64,000 bases of DNA from Streptomyces nojiriensis (lineage in GTDB: Bacteria > Actinomycetota > Actinomycetes > Streptomycetales > Streptomycetaceae). The notes beneath the pieces were generated by a model, which saw nothing but the letters and a program-made list of their open reading frames with translations, was not told the DNA's origin and did no database searches. Shown here in pieces: positions 7,377-16,040 of this stretch; within the stretch, counting starts at the first letter, position 1; every line of letters begins with the position of its first letter. The translations under genes and the position numbers were made by a program. The DNA is taken from contig NZ_CP071139.1 in assembly GCF_017639205.1 (NCBI RefSeq), forward strand, positions 6,447,501-6,511,500, read 5' to 3'.

Positions 7377-8749
7377 TCCGCCGGTGAATAGCCGCTCAGC
7401 GTGATGGTCGGCCCGTGGGTGGGGACGGACGGGTCCGGGAAGTCGGCCGGTAGCGGCTTGGACCCCTCGGGCCTGCGGTCCACCGTGGAGAACGGCGGCG
7501 GGAACGGCGCGGTGGCCTCGATCTGCTGCTCGTAGAACGGCAGCCACCGGCAGTTGTCGAAGGTGACGGCCGCGATCAGCCGCCCCTGGTACCCGTACGC
7601 GGCCGCGAACCGGCGTTCGGCGAGCGAGCCCTGGGTGATGAGGATCTCGGTCCCCATCGGCGGTACCCCGACCGACTTGATGTTCACGCCGAACTGGGAG
7701 GACCAGAACGCCGGAACCCAGAGGTGGGGACGGCGGTCGGCGCTCGCGCTGAGCATGTTGTGCGCGGCCGTGTCGGCCTGGGCGACGGCGTTGCCCCAGT
7801 GCTCCAGCGACAGGAACTGGTAGCCGAACAGGGCGTGCGGGGAACGTGCCACGTCACCCGCCACGTAGATGTCGTCGGTGACGATGCCCCGGATGTCGAA
7901 GGCCCGGCAGCCGGCGTCGCAGGCGATGCCCCGCGGACCCGCGCCCAGCCCGGAGCCGGAGAGCCACTCGGTGTTGCGCTGCGCGCCCAGCGAGACGACC
8001 ACCACGTCCGCTTCCACGGTGGACCCGTCGGAGAAGTGCGCGGCGCGGACCCGCCCGGAGGGGTCGCCCTCAAGGGAGGTCACCATGACTCCGGTACGCA
8101 GGTCGACACCGTTCTCGCGGTGCATCTCGGCCGCCACCGCGCCGATCACGCCGCCCAGCGCCCCGACCAGCGGGGCATCGCCGCGCTCGGCGACGGTGAC
8201 GTCCAGGCCGCGCTCCCGGCACGCGGAGGCGATCTCGGACCCGGTGAAGCCGGCTCCGATGACCAGCACCCGGCGGGGACCGGCGGCCAGGGCCCGTTGC
8301 AGCCCTTCGCCGTCGTCGCGGGTGCGCAGCACGAAGACACCCTTGAGGGCGCCTTCCTCCGCGTTGGGCCAGGGCCGGGCGCGTACGCCGGTGGCGATCA
8401 GCAGCCGGTCGTACTCGACCGCGTCGCCGTTGCCGAGCTCGACCCGGCGGGCGGCCATGTCCAGGCCCGTGGCCGGGACCCCGAGGCGCCACTCGGCCTC
8501 GATAGCCCGTCGTCGGGGGAGCGCCGTGTGGTCGGCGACCGCGTTGCCCAGCAGGACCTGCTTGGACAGCGGGGGCCGGTCGTACGGCTCGTACGGTTCG
8601 TCGCCGATCATCGTGAGCGAACCGGCGAAACCCTTCTCGCGCATGGTCTCGGCGGCCCGCAGGCCGGCCAGGGATGCGCCGACGACGACGATGCGGCCCT
8701 CGCGCTTGAGGCGCTCCAGGGATCCGTCGTGCGTTCCTGTACTCGTCAC
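7346..8749 (-). CDS. FAD-dependent ferredoxin reductase (NAD(P)H), C-terminus altered by duplication
   Basis: 467-residue pyridine-nucleotide-disulphide oxidoreductase fold, as in the reductases that feed P450 ferredoxins. The FAD-binding Rossmann motif is RIVVVGASLAGLRAAE near the N-terminus, followed by EPYDRPPLSK. The NAD(P)H Rossmann motif is VLVIGAGFTGSEIA near residue 160, and the second FAD contact is IYVAGDVARSPH near residue 290. I chose GTG 8749 because it overlaps the ferredoxin stop (GTGA). The last residues, RKMTFTPGR, come from a 20-bp tandem repeat. With one copy the frame would continue 24 codons further and end at 7272, overlapping the P450 ATG. The catalytic body is intact. 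Confidence 0.92.
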   Translation of the reverse strand: MTSTGTHDGSLERLKREGRIVVVGASLAGLRAAETMREKGFAGSLTMIGDEPYEPYDRPPLSKQVLLGNAVADHTALPRRRAIEAEWRLGVPATGLDMAARRVELGNGDAVEYDRLLIATGVRARPWPNAEEGALKGVFVLRTRDDGEGLQRALAAGPRRVLVIGAGFTGSEIASACRERGLDVTVAERGDAPLVGALGGVIGAVAAEMHRENGVDLRTGVMVTSLEGDPSGRVRAAHFSDGSTVEADVVVVSLGAQRNTEWLSGSGLGAGPRGIACDAGCRAFDIRGIVTDDIYVAGDVARSPHALFGYQFLSLEHWGNAVAQADTAAHNMLSASADRRPHLWVPAFWSSQFGVNIKSVGVPPMGTEILITQGSLAERRFAAAYGYQGRLIAAVTFDNCRWLPFYEQQIEATAPFPPPFSTVDRRPEGSKPLPADFPDPSVPTHGPTITLSGYSPADRKMTFTPGR

Positions 8750-9009
8750 CGCGCGCCTCCGGAAGGAGATCCGGCGCCGGCCACGGCATCCGGGGCCACC
8801 ATGTTCGCCATGTCCTCGTCCGTGATCTCCAGAAGGATGGCCTGGACCGGACAGGCGGCCACGGCACGCATGACGTCCTCGCGCTGCGCCGGATCCGCCT
8901 CCGGGTTGTAGAGCAGCGACTCGTCGCCGTGCATGGCGAAGACATCGGGAGCGAGGAATGCGCACTGGGCGTATCCCTGGCAGCGGTTGAGGTCGACGAC
9001 AAGCCTCAT
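8746..9009 (-). CDS. 3Fe-4S ferredoxin
   Basis: 87-residue ferredoxin beginning MRLVVDLNRCQGYAQC. The spacing CxxxxxC (C10, C16) plus the later AACPVQAI is that of the 3Fe-4S ferredoxins that serve P450s; the second cysteine of a 4Fe-4S site is missing. The ATG at 9009 is preceded by GGAAAGGCAG, a usable ribosome binding site. Its TGA overlaps the GTG of the reductase. It is the first gene of the ferredoxin-reductase-P450 cassette and should carry electrons from the reductase to the P450. Confidence 0.93.
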   Translation of the reverse strand: MRLVVDLNRCQGYAQCAFLAPDVFAMHGDESLLYNPEADPAQREDVMRAVAACPVQAILLEITDEDMANMVAPDAVAGAGSPSGGAR

Positions 9010-9131
9010 GACGGTTCTGCCTTTCCTTGGCCGTCCATCCCCGTCACCCCCCCGGAGCCCCCGGGTCCGCCCCTTCCCACCAGCATGCACGCGGCGCCCA
9101 TAGGCCGCCTGCCGGAGTAAGGATCCCCAGG

Positions 9132-9773
9132 TCAGGGCGGTTCGGTGGGGGTCGGAGGCCGACGCGGGGTGCCGCGTCGGACGCGCAGGATGTACAGGCT
9201 GAGGATCAGCGCCCAGACCGGGAACACGAGCTCGGACCAGGGCACTCCGGAACCGACCACGAGCAGGACCAGGCCGACGACGGTGCCCAGCAGGGCCAGT
9301 GGCCGCGGGAAGACGCCGAGCATCCGTCCGATGGTCGAGGTCGCGAGGACGAAGACGGCCGCCATCCTCATGGCGTACGTCGCGAGGAGCGTGTACGCGA
9401 AGTGGCGGCCGAAATCGGAGGGCGTGCCCTCGGCCAGCACGGTGCCCGCCGCCGCGGCGGAGGCGAACAGGGTGGCCACGAAGACGAATCCGCTGCCGAG
9501 GAACACGGTGGCGACGAACCGGTCCTCGGCCGGGCCCGTATGCGCGCGCAGGGCGCCCATGAACCAGAGGAAGAAGATGCCCGCGAAGGGCACGATCTCC
9601 AGTGCCACTTGGACCGCCCAGCGCTTGTCCTGGTCGACGGTCAGGTCGGCGGCGTTGCCCGACGGGACGGCGATCCGCATCAGGACGATCGCCGCCCCGA
9701 GCAGCAGGGCGAAGGCGACTCCGGCCATCCCGGCCGCGCGTGGCGTATCGAGCCGATCGGTCGTGGGACTCAC
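9132..9773 (-). CDS. Small integral membrane protein, unknown function
   Basis: About 213 residues with roughly six hydrophobic segments, for example AGMAGVAFALLLGAAIVLM near the N-terminus and TVVGLVLLVVGSGVPW near the C-terminus. The tail is basic and proline-rich (RRGTPRRPPTPTEPP). I do not recognise a family with certainty and see no catalytic motif. GTG 9773 was preferred over a longer frame to 9815 because an AGGGG lies about eight bases before it. It is separate from the ferredoxin gene by 120 bases and from the transporter gene upstream by 100 bases. Confidence 0.75.
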   Translation of the reverse strand: MSPTTDRLDTPRAAGMAGVAFALLLGAAIVLMRIAVPSGNAADLTVDQDKRWAVQVALEIVPFAGIFFLWFMGALRAHTGPAEDRFVATVFLGSGFVFVATLFASAAAAGTVLAEGTPSDFGRHFAYTLLATYAMRMAAVFVLATSTIGRMLGVFPRPLALLGTVVGLVLLVVGSGVPWSELVFPVWALILSLYILRVRRGTPRRPPTPTEPP

Positions 9774-9873
9774 GAACCCCTCACTCTCTCCCCTGGTCCA
9801 GCAAGCGGCAGCCACTGCCGCGCCACCACCGGGGGGCGGCCGACCGGGTGAGGGGGCCCGGCCGGCCGGTGGG

Positions 9874-10779
9874 TCAGCCGACCGGCTCCGGCACCGGGGC
9901 GGCGGCGCCCTCGTCGGCTCCTTCGTGCTTGCCGTACCAGGCGACGGCCACCGCTCCGGCGACGGCCATGACGAAGCCGAGGGCCGCGAGCCAGGCCAGG
10001 CCGGGGCGGGAGGCGTCGCCGAGCCACAGGACGCCGATCGCGCCGGGCAGCACGGTCTCGCCGACGACCAGGGCCGCCGTGGCGCCGTTCACCGAGCCGA
10101 TCTGCAGGGCGACCGTGTGCAGGTACATGCCGCCGATGCCCGCCACCAGGATGGCGTAGAGGGCCGGGTCGGTGAGGAGGGTGCCGAGGTCGAACGGGTC
10201 CACGCCGTCGAGGATCCGGACGCCGACGCCGAGCGCGCCGAAGCCGAGGCCCGACAGCAGGCCCGCCAGGATCGCGGCGCCGCCGCCGAGGAGGCGTACG
10301 GCCACCGTGCCGCCCACCATCAGCAGCAGGGTGATCCCCAGCAGCCACCAGTGCGTGGACATCGGCGCGTGGTGGCCGCCCTCGTGGCCCGCGGCCGTCG
10401 CCAGCAGCACCAGCGCGGTGCAGACGACACCGATCGAGGCCCATTCCTTCCGGCTCAGCCGGATGCCGAGCATCTTCACGCTCAGCACGGCCGTGATCAC
10501 CAGGTTGGCGCTGATCACCGTCTGGGAGAGGAAGAGGGGCAGGAGACGGGCGGCCAGGGCGCCGAGTCCGAAGCCCACGAAGTCCAGGATGGTGCCGACG
10601 ATGAATTCCCAGGTCATCGCCGCTTTCGCGGTGGACGACAGGTTGGGGCCGCCGTGGGCGGTCACCCCGGCGGCGGCCGGGGACATGCGTGCGGCGCGGC
10701 GCGAGCCGACGGCTTGCAGCACGGATCCCGTGCCGTAGCAGATGGACGCCGCGACAGCGGTCAGCAGGCCTATGAGCAC
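9874..10779 (-). CDS. DMT-superfamily (EamA-like) membrane transporter
   Basis: 301 residues with nine to ten hydrophobic helices and the internal two-fold pattern of drug/metabolite-transporter proteins. The N-terminus LIGLLTAVAASICYGTGSVLQ and the middle SQTVISANLVITAVLSVKML resemble EamA/DUF family exporters. A histidine cluster, GHEGGHH, lies in a loop near residue 130. The start is GTG 10779, six bases after a GGAG; TTG 10782 is an in-frame alternative. The substrate cannot be inferred. An 11-bp inverted repeat lies just upstream (10794-10829). Confidence 0.8.
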   Translation of the reverse strand: MLIGLLTAVAASICYGTGSVLQAVGSRRAARMSPAAAGVTAHGGPNLSSTAKAAMTWEFIVGTILDFVGFGLGALAARLLPLFLSQTVISANLVITAVLSVKMLGIRLSRKEWASIGVVCTALVLLATAAGHEGGHHAPMSTHWWLLGITLLLMVGGTVAVRLLGGGAAILAGLLSGLGFGALGVGVRILDGVDPFDLGTLLTDPALYAILVAGIGGMYLHTVALQIGSVNGATAALVVGETVLPGAIGVLWLGDASRPGLAWLAALGFVMAVAGAVAVAWYGKHEGADEGAAAPVPEPVG

Positions 10780-10793
10780 CAAGGGCTCCGTTC

Positions 10794-10829
10794 ACGTCTG
10801 GCAGGTTTTGCGGTACCTCTGCCAGACGT
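10794..10829. repeat. Perfect 11-bp inverted repeat between LOG gene and transporter gene
   Basis: ACGTCTGGCAG (10794-10804) pairs with CTGCCAGACGT (10819-10829) around a 14-base loop. It lies 31 bases beyond the LOG gene stop and 15 bases before the transporter start, both on the minus strand. It may be a terminator for the first or an operator/leader hairpin for the second. There is no U-run. Confidence 0.7.
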
Positions 10830-10859
10830 CGGAACGGGCCGGGAAGTTGCTTCCGGAAC

Positions 10860-11951
10860 TCAGCTCATCGAAGCGAGGACGTCAGGGACCTCGTCCACCG
10901 AATCGACGAGCGCGATGCGCGACTCCATCGCACGGCCGCGCGCCAGCGCCTGCAGCAGCGGCCAGGCCGGCAGGTGCTCGGTCCAGTGGGTGCGGCCGAC
11001 CAGGATCATCGGGGCCGGCTCGCCCCGGGACTCGTAGTAGTTCGGCGTCCCGTTGTCGAAGATCTCCTGGACGGTGCCCGCCGCGCCGGGCAGGAAGACC
11101 ACGCCCGCGTTGGAGCGGGCCAGCAGCCCGTCCTCACGGGTGGCGTTCGCGAAGTACTTCGCGATGTGGCCCGCGAACGCGTTCGGCGGTTCGTGCCCGT
11201 AGAACCAGGTCGGGATGCCGACCGAGTCCCCGCCGGCCGGGAAGCGCTCGCGCACGGCGAAGGCCGCGCGCGCCCAGTCGGACACCGACGGCGCGAAGGA
11301 GGGGGCCTTGGCGAGCATCTCCAGGGCCTCCGCGAGGGCCTCGTCCGGAGCCGGTGCCAGGTAGGCGCCGAGGTTGGCGGCCTCCATCGCGCCGGGGCCG
11401 CCGCCGGTGGCCACCGTCAGCCCGGACCGGGTCAGCGCCCGGCCCAGCTCCGCCGCACCGCGGTAGTCCGTACCGCCGCGGGCCATGGCATGGCCGCCCA
11501 TCACACCGACGACCCGGACACCGCAGAGGTGCTCGTCGAGGGCGTCGGAGATGGCGTCGTCATGGACGGAACGGAGCATCGAGGAGAAGACGTCGCCGTC
11601 GGACTTCGTCTCCTGGAACCAGGCGTACGCCTCGGCGTCCGGAGTGTCCTCGTACCCGTCGGCCAGCCCGGTGAAGAGCTCCTCGGGCGAGTAGAGCAGG
11701 CCCCGGTACGGGTTGAACGGCAGGTCCGGCACGGGCGGGAAGACCAGCGCGCCGTCGGCGCGGACCTTCACCGCCGCGTCGGGCTCCATCGCGCAGCCCA
11801 GGAACACGGCCGCCGAGGTGTCGGCGGCCAGCAGGGCGAAGGTGCGCTCCAGCAGGTTGACCGACTGGATCCGGTAGCCGCTGAGCGAGCCGCGGGCCAC
11901 GACCTGGTCGAATTCGGCGAGCGTCTCGATCTCGATGTCTGGGTTGACCAT
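10860..11951 (-). CDS. LOG-family Rossmann nucleotide-binding protein
   Basis: 363-residue protein with the fold once called lysine decarboxylase-like. The family motifs are GGGPGAMEAANLGAYLA (about residue 195) and a variant of PGGxGTxxE, here LPGAAGTVQEIFDNG (about residue 290). The canonical GG is GA in this copy, but GT and the catalytic E are kept. LOG enzymes release cytokinin-type bases from nucleoside 5'-monophosphates; longer actinobacterial members like this one are mostly uncharacterised. The start ATG 11951 (MVNPDIEIETL) is chosen because upstream frame sequence has no protein character. It is followed at its 3' side by an inverted repeat. Confidence 0.85.
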   Translation of the reverse strand: MVNPDIEIETLAEFDQVVARGSLSGYRIQSVNLLERTFALLAADTSAAVFLGCAMEPDAAVKVRADGALVFPPVPDLPFNPYRGLLYSPEELFTGLADGYEDTPDAEAYAWFQETKSDGDVFSSMLRSVHDDAISDALDEHLCGVRVVGVMGGHAMARGGTDYRGAAELGRALTRSGLTVATGGGPGAMEAANLGAYLAPAPDEALAEALEMLAKAPSFAPSVSDWARAAFAVRERFPAGGDSVGIPTWFYGHEPPNAFAGHIAKYFANATREDGLLARSNAGVVFLPGAAGTVQEIFDNGTPNYYESRGEPAPMILVGRTHWTEHLPAWPLLQALARGRAMESRIALVDSVDEVPDVLASMS

Positions 11952-11977
11952 TCGGCCCACCCTAAGGGCTGCTCCGG

Positions 11978-13051
11978 TCAGCGGGTCAATGCCAGCGACG
12001 TCAGCTGCGCCACACCCCAGCTGAGCGGTACGCACACGGCCAGGAGCGCGGTGGCCCGCAGACTCGCGGCGCTGCGCAGGACGTTGGCGGGGGCACCCAG
12101 GTCGAGCAGGGCCGTGCGTCCGGGCTGCCGGATCCGGCGGGCCTCCACCACGGATGTGAGGAGGGTCGCGGCGGCGCACAGGGCCACCAGGACGACGGCC
12201 GGCCAGGTCAGCGGACCCAGCGGGACGGGCAGCCCGCCCCGGTCGCGCAGGGCGAACGCGGTCAGGGCACCAGTGGCCACCGAGCAGAGCACTCCCAGCG
12301 GGGGGCCGATCCGGGGGGCCTCCTCCTGGAGGGTCCGTCCGGCCAGCAGCCGCAGTGCTCCCGGGCGCACGGCCTGGACCAGGCTCCCGCAGGCGTAGGC
12401 GAGCCCCGGTCCGGCGAGGGCGAGCCCGACCGCGGTCAGCGACCAGCCGATGAGCGCCCCGGCGTCGCCCCGGCCCGCGTAGGCCGAGGCCGCGAGCCCG
12501 CAGGCGGTCAGCGCGATGCCCCAGGGCAGTCCGGTCTGGGGAGCCAGCGGCGGGCGCGGGCGCAGCGCGACGGCGGTGGCGGCCGAAGCGGTCAGCGGGA
12601 TCAGGGCCAGCAGGGTGAGGGCGCCCGCCACCGGCAGCGGCTGGTCGGCGTGCAGCAGCTCGGCCCCGGTCCCGTCGAACGGCAGCCCTGCCAGCTCCCC
12701 GCGCAGGTGGAGGAAGGCGGCCAGGGCCAGGGCGCTGCCCAGGGCGCAGGCGACGGCGGTGGACATCGCGGCGGCCAGCATGAGCCGAACGGGTCCCAGC
12801 CCGACGGCGTCGAGTCCCTCGCGGGGCTGGGTCGCGGGGTCGGCCCGTGCCACGACGACGGCGAAGTGCACGGTGACGGCCAGCGGGATCAGGGCCCACA
12901 GCAGGCGAGGGAACGATCCGGCGGGCCGGGCCACGGCGCCGGCGAGTACATAGAGGAACAGGAAACCGGTTCCGGCCGAGGCCGCGGCGACGAGGAGCCG
13001 CCGCAGCTGGACGAGCGGCCGGGAACCACGGGCTAGGCGGAGAGCGAGCAC
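11978..13051 (-). CDS. ABC-type membrane permease subunit, unknown substrate
   Basis: About 357 residues, largely hydrophobic, with eight or more membrane segments, e.g. LVAAASAGTGFLFLYVLAG near the N-terminus and TALLAVCVPLSWGVAQLTSL at the C-terminus. It lacks an EAA loop, so it belongs to an export- or FtsX-like type rather than an importer. It begins at GTG 13051 inside the end of the ATPase gene (19-base overlap), which indicates coupled translation and a two-component ABC system. The substrate cannot be told from sequence. Confidence 0.75.
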   Translation of the reverse strand: MLALRLARGSRPLVQLRRLLVAAASAGTGFLFLYVLAGAVARPAGSFPRLLWALIPLAVTVHFAVVVARADPATQPREGLDAVGLGPVRLMLAAAMSTAVACALGSALALAAFLHLRGELAGLPFDGTGAELLHADQPLPVAGALTLLALIPLTASAATAVALRPRPPLAPQTGLPWGIALTACGLAASAYAGRGDAGALIGWSLTAVGLALAGPGLAYACGSLVQAVRPGALRLLAGRTLQEEAPRIGPPLGVLCSVATGALTAFALRDRGGLPVPLGPLTWPAVVLVALCAAATLLTSVVEARRIRQPGRTALLDLGAPANVLRSAASLRATALLAVCVPLSWGVAQLTSLALTR

Positions 13052-13818
13052 GCGGCCTGGTCCTCCGTGGTGTCGGCGACGGGGGAGGCGGCGGCCGCGG
13101 CCCCCGCGAGGCGGCCGTCGAGCAGGGCGATCCGGCGGTCCGCGACGGACGCGGTGGCCTCGTCGTGGGTGGCCACCAGCACGGTGATGTCGTGGGAGCG
13201 GGCCGCGGTGGTCAGCGTCCGGAGCAGCAGGTCCCGCTCCGTGCGGTGCAGGGGGGCCGTGGGCTCGTCGGCGAAGATCACCGCGGGCTCGTTGACCAGG
13301 GCCCGGGCGAGTGCGACCCGCTGGCACTCGGCGCGGGTCAGGGCGCGGGGGCGCTTGCGGGCGAAGCCGGCGATGTCGAGGCGGTCCAGCCATTCGCAGG
13401 CGGCCATGCGGGCGGTGCGGTGGGAGGCACCGGCGAGCAGCAAGGGCAGGGCCGCGTTCTCCCAGACCTTCAGCTCGGGCAGCAGCTGGGGCTCGTGGCC
13501 GATCCAGCCGAACCGGTCGCGGCGCAGCCGTTCACGGACGAGGGCGCCCATGGTGTTCATGGGGACGCTGTTGAACCAGACCTCGCCCTGCTGGGGCCGC
13601 AGCTGCCCGGACAGACAGCGGAGCAGGGTGGTCTTGCCGCTGCCGCGGGGACCGGTCAGGGCGAGGATCTCGCCCGGGCGGACCCCGACGGAGATCTCTA
13701 CGAGGGCGGGGGACCCTCCCCCGGACTTCGTCCGGGGGGACCCCCCGTGGGAGTAGTGAAGGGACCGAGCCCACAGGACGTCATTGTCAGGCGGGGCATT
13801 GTCCGGTGGAGACACCAT
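13033..13818 (-). CDS. ABC transporter ATP-binding protein with degenerate signature motif
   Basis: 261 residues. Walker A is GPRGSGKTT, Walker B is VIFADEPTAPL, and the switch histidine is in VATHDEA. The ABC signature, normally LSGGQ, reads LTRAECQRVALARAL, so the serine-glycine-glycine core is lost although the rest of the helix is normal. The start ATG 13818 has GGAGG eight bases upstream. An in-frame palindromic segment near residues 20-35 (HGGSPRTKSGGGSPAL) looks inserted. It overlaps and pairs with the permease gene downstream. Confidence 0.88.
   Translation of the reverse strand: MVSPPDNAPPDNDVLWARSLHYSHGGSPRTKSGGGSPALVEISVGVRPGEILALTGPRGSGKTTLLRCLSGQLRPQQGEVWFNSVPMNTMGALVRERLRRDRFGWIGHEPQLLPELKVWENAALPLLLAGASHRTARMAACEWLDRLDIAGFARKRPRALTRAECQRVALARALVNEPAVIFADEPTAPLHRTERDLLLRTLTTAARSHDITVLVATHDEATASVADRRIALLDGRLAGAAAAASPVADTTEDQAACSLSA
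13709..13746. repeat. GC-rich palindrome inside the ABC ATPase coding sequence
   Basis: The + strand carries TCCCCCGGAC, then TTC, then GTCCGGGGGGA, with flanking GGGGACCC and GGGGACCCCCC tracts, giving an almost perfect hairpin. It is translated on the minus strand as a glycine/serine-rich insert near the N-terminus. Small palindromes of this type recur in Streptomyces genomes; that it is a dispersed repeat here is inference. Confidence 0.6.
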
Positions 13819-13914
13819 GGCGTACACCTCCGTCCGAGGGAACGAAGCGGAGCCGGTCGAAGTCACTGGCGCCACAGTGAGATGTAAAGAGACGAACGTC
13901 TTGGATGGTGACAG

Positions 13915-13967
13915 CACACGGCCCGGACCCCCTCGTTCTCACTCGAACGGGGGATCCGGGCCGTGTG
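13915..13967 (-). terminator. Terminator after the aminotransferase gene
   Basis: CACACGGCCCGGACCCCC (13915-13932) pairs with GGGGGATCCGGGCCGTGTG (13949-13967). This makes an 18-bp stem with one bulge and a 16-base loop. It lies 37 bases past the aminotransferase stop on the minus strand and before the ABC ATPase start. Confidence 0.75.
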
Positions 13968-14003
13968 GTCGGACTACTGCGGCGCGGGCGGTTCAGGCTC
14001 CGG

Positions 14004-15365
14004 TTACAGCTTGGTCCATGCCTCGGTGAGCACCGAGCGCAGGATTCCCTCGATCTCGTCGAAGGTGCCCTGGTCGGCGATCAGCGGCGGCGCGAGCTGG
14101 ATGACCGGGTCACCGCGGTCGTCGGCCCGGCAGTACAGGCCGTTCTCGAAGAGCGCCTTGGAGAGGAAGCCGTAGAGCACGCGCTCCGTCTCCTCGTCCG
14201 TGAAGGACTCCTTGGTGTCCTTGTCCTTGACGAGCTCGATGCCGTAGAAGTAGCCGTTGCCGCGGACGTCGCCGACGATCGGCAGGTCGTGCAGCTTCTC
14301 CAGCGTGGTGCGGAAGGCGTCCTCGTTGTTCAGCACGTGCTGATTGAGGCCTTCCTTGTCGAAGATGTCGAGGTTGGCGATCGCCACCGCCGAGGACACC
14401 GGGTGTCCGCCGAAGGTGTAGCCGTGCAGGAAGGTGTTCTCGCCCTTGTAGAACGGCTCCGCGATGCGGTCCGAGACGATGCAGGCACCGATCGGGGAGT
14501 AGCCCGAGGTCATGCCCTTGGCGCAGGTGATCATGTCCGGCACGTAGCCGAACTTGTCACAGGCGAACATCGTGCCGAGGCGGCCGAAGGCGCAGATCGT
14601 CTCGTCGGAGACGAGCAGCACGTCGTACTCGTCGCAGATCTCGCGGACGCGCTGGAAGTACCCGGGCGGCGGCGGGAAGCAGCCACCGGCGTTCTGCACC
14701 GGCTCCAGGAAGACGGCGGCGACGGTGTCGGCGCCCTCGAAGAGGATCTCCTGCTCGATCTGGTCGGCGCACCAGCGGCCGAAGGCCTCCGGGTCGTCGC
14801 CGTAGATCGGGGCGCGGTAGATGTTGGTGTTCGGCACCTTGTGCGCGCCGGGCACCAGCGGCTCGAAGGGGGCCTTCAGGGCCGGCAGGCCCGTGATGGA
14901 CAGGGCGCCCTGCGGGGTGCCGTGGTAAGCGACCGCACGCGAGATGACCTTGTACTTCGTGTGCTTGCCCTGCAGCTTGTAGAACTGCTTGGCGAGCTTC
15001 CAGGCGGTTTCGACGGCCTCGCCGCCACCGGTGGTGAAGAAGACCTTGTTCAGGTCGCCCGGGGCGTAGTTCGCGAGGCGCTCGGCGAGTTCCACGGCCT
15101 TCGGGTGGGCGTACGACCACACCGGGAAGAAGGCGAGCTGCTGAGCCTGGTTGTAGGCGACCTCGGCCAGTTCCTTGCGGCCGTGACCTGCGTTGACCAC
15201 GAACAGTCCGGCGAGACCGTCGAGGTAGCGCTTGCCCTTGTCGTCGAAGATGTAGGTGCCCTCACCACGCACGATGGTGGGGACGGGTGCGTTCTCGTAC
15301 GACGACATGCGGGTGAAGTGCATCCACAGGTGGTCGTATGCGGTCTTGGAGAGGTCCTGGCTCAC
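14004..15365 (-). CDS. Class III aminotransferase, putrescine/beta-alanine-pyruvate type
   Basis: 453-residue PLP-dependent omega-aminotransferase. Visible features are FTTGGGEAVETAWKLAKQFY (PLP phosphate contact), AYHGTPQGALSITG, FLEPVQNAGGCFPPPPGYF, LLVSDETICAFGR (the Asp that holds the PLP ring) and ITCAKGMTSGYSP with the Schiff-base lysine near residue 290. It likely moves the amino group of putrescine or a related diamine to pyruvate, giving 4-aminobutyraldehyde. The neighbours support this: an Lrp regulator immediately upstream (3-base gap), then divergently an aldehyde dehydrogenase and a polyamine-type binding protein. Confidence 0.9.
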   Translation of the reverse strand: MSQDLSKTAYDHLWMHFTRMSSYENAPVPTIVRGEGTYIFDDKGKRYLDGLAGLFVVNAGHGRKELAEVAYNQAQQLAFFPVWSYAHPKAVELAERLANYAPGDLNKVFFTTGGGEAVETAWKLAKQFYKLQGKHTKYKVISRAVAYHGTPQGALSITGLPALKAPFEPLVPGAHKVPNTNIYRAPIYGDDPEAFGRWCADQIEQEILFEGADTVAAVFLEPVQNAGGCFPPPPGYFQRVREICDEYDVLLVSDETICAFGRLGTMFACDKFGYVPDMITCAKGMTSGYSPIGACIVSDRIAEPFYKGENTFLHGYTFGGHPVSSAVAIANLDIFDKEGLNQHVLNNEDAFRTTLEKLHDLPIVGDVRGNGYFYGIELVKDKDTKESFTDEETERVLYGFLSKALFENGLYCRADDRGDPVIQLAPPLIADQGTFDEIEGILRSVLTEAWTKL

Positions 15366-15368
15366 GGG

Positions 15369-15872
15369 CTATCGAGTTCCCCACATGTAGGTCTGCTTCT
15401 TCAGCTTCAGATAAACGAAGCTTTCGGTTGATCGCACGCCGGGGAGCGTGCGGATCTTCTTGTTGATCGTTTCGAGCAGGTGGTCGTCGTCCTCGCAGAC
15501 GATCTCCACCATCAGGTCGAACGAACCTGCGGTCATGACCACGTACTCGCACTCGGCCATGGCGGTCAGCGCATCGGCCACCGGGTCGAGGTCGCCCTCG
15601 ACGTTGATGCCGACCATGGCCTGGCGTCGCAGGCCCACGGTGAGCGGGTCGGTGACGGCGACGATCTGCATGACGCCCTGGTCGAGCAGCTTCTGCACCC
15701 GCTGGCGCACAGCGGCTTCGGAGAGGCCTACGGCCTTGCCGATCGAGGCGTAGGGACGGCGACCGTCCTCCTGCAGTTGCTCGATGATCGCCAGGGACAC
15801 AGCATCGACCGAAGGGGACGGTTGTCTGTTCCTTGAATCTGCGCTTCGACTGACCACGACCTCACTGTGCAC
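15369..15872 (-). CDS. Lrp/AsnC-family transcriptional regulator
   Basis: About 167 residues from GTG 15872; the frame is open back to an ATG at 15935. An N-terminal winged helix (DAVSLAIIEQLQEDGRRPYA then LSEAAVRQRVQKLLDQGVM) is followed by a RAM ligand-binding domain (TAGSFDLMVEIVCEDDDHLL). Members bind DNA as octamers and respond to amino acids or related amines. It lies between the aminotransferase, with which it is co-oriented, and the divergently transcribed aldehyde dehydrogenase. It most likely controls both in response to polyamine-derived ligands. The exact start is uncertain. Confidence 0.9.
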   Translation of the reverse strand: MHSEVVVSRSADSRNRQPSPSVDAVSLAIIEQLQEDGRRPYASIGKAVGLSEAAVRQRVQKLLDQGVMQIVAVTDPLTVGLRRQAMVGINVEGDLDPVADALTAMAECEYVVMTAGSFDLMVEIVCEDDDHLLETINKKIRTLPGVRSTESFVYLKLKKQTYMWGTR

Positions 15873-16040
15873 GAGGGTCGTCTGTTCCGCAAGACGGAAT
15901 CGATGAAATCCGTTGTTTGAGAACTCAGATCTCACTGATTTCGTAGTTGGTGGCGTCTGGGTCTGTCGAAAGCCTCTGCCGAGAGGCTAGGCTTGGTATT
16001 CGTCTCAATCGTTGGACATGTGATCAGGAGTGTGGCTGTA

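Noticed and set aside
6028..9009. Secondary-metabolite gene cluster around the P450
   Set aside because: Only ferredoxin, reductase and P450 are together; no synthase, tailoring, resistance or regulatory genes lie beside them.
10860..12899. 679-codon version of the LOG gene
   Set aside because: The upstream 316 codons are opposite-frame sequence of the ABC permease; ATG 11951 begins the conserved protein.
15918..15934. TGAGA-N7-TCTCA as the Lrp operator
   Set aside because: It lies in the divergent promoter region and is suggestive, but five-base arms are too short to distinguish from chance at this length.
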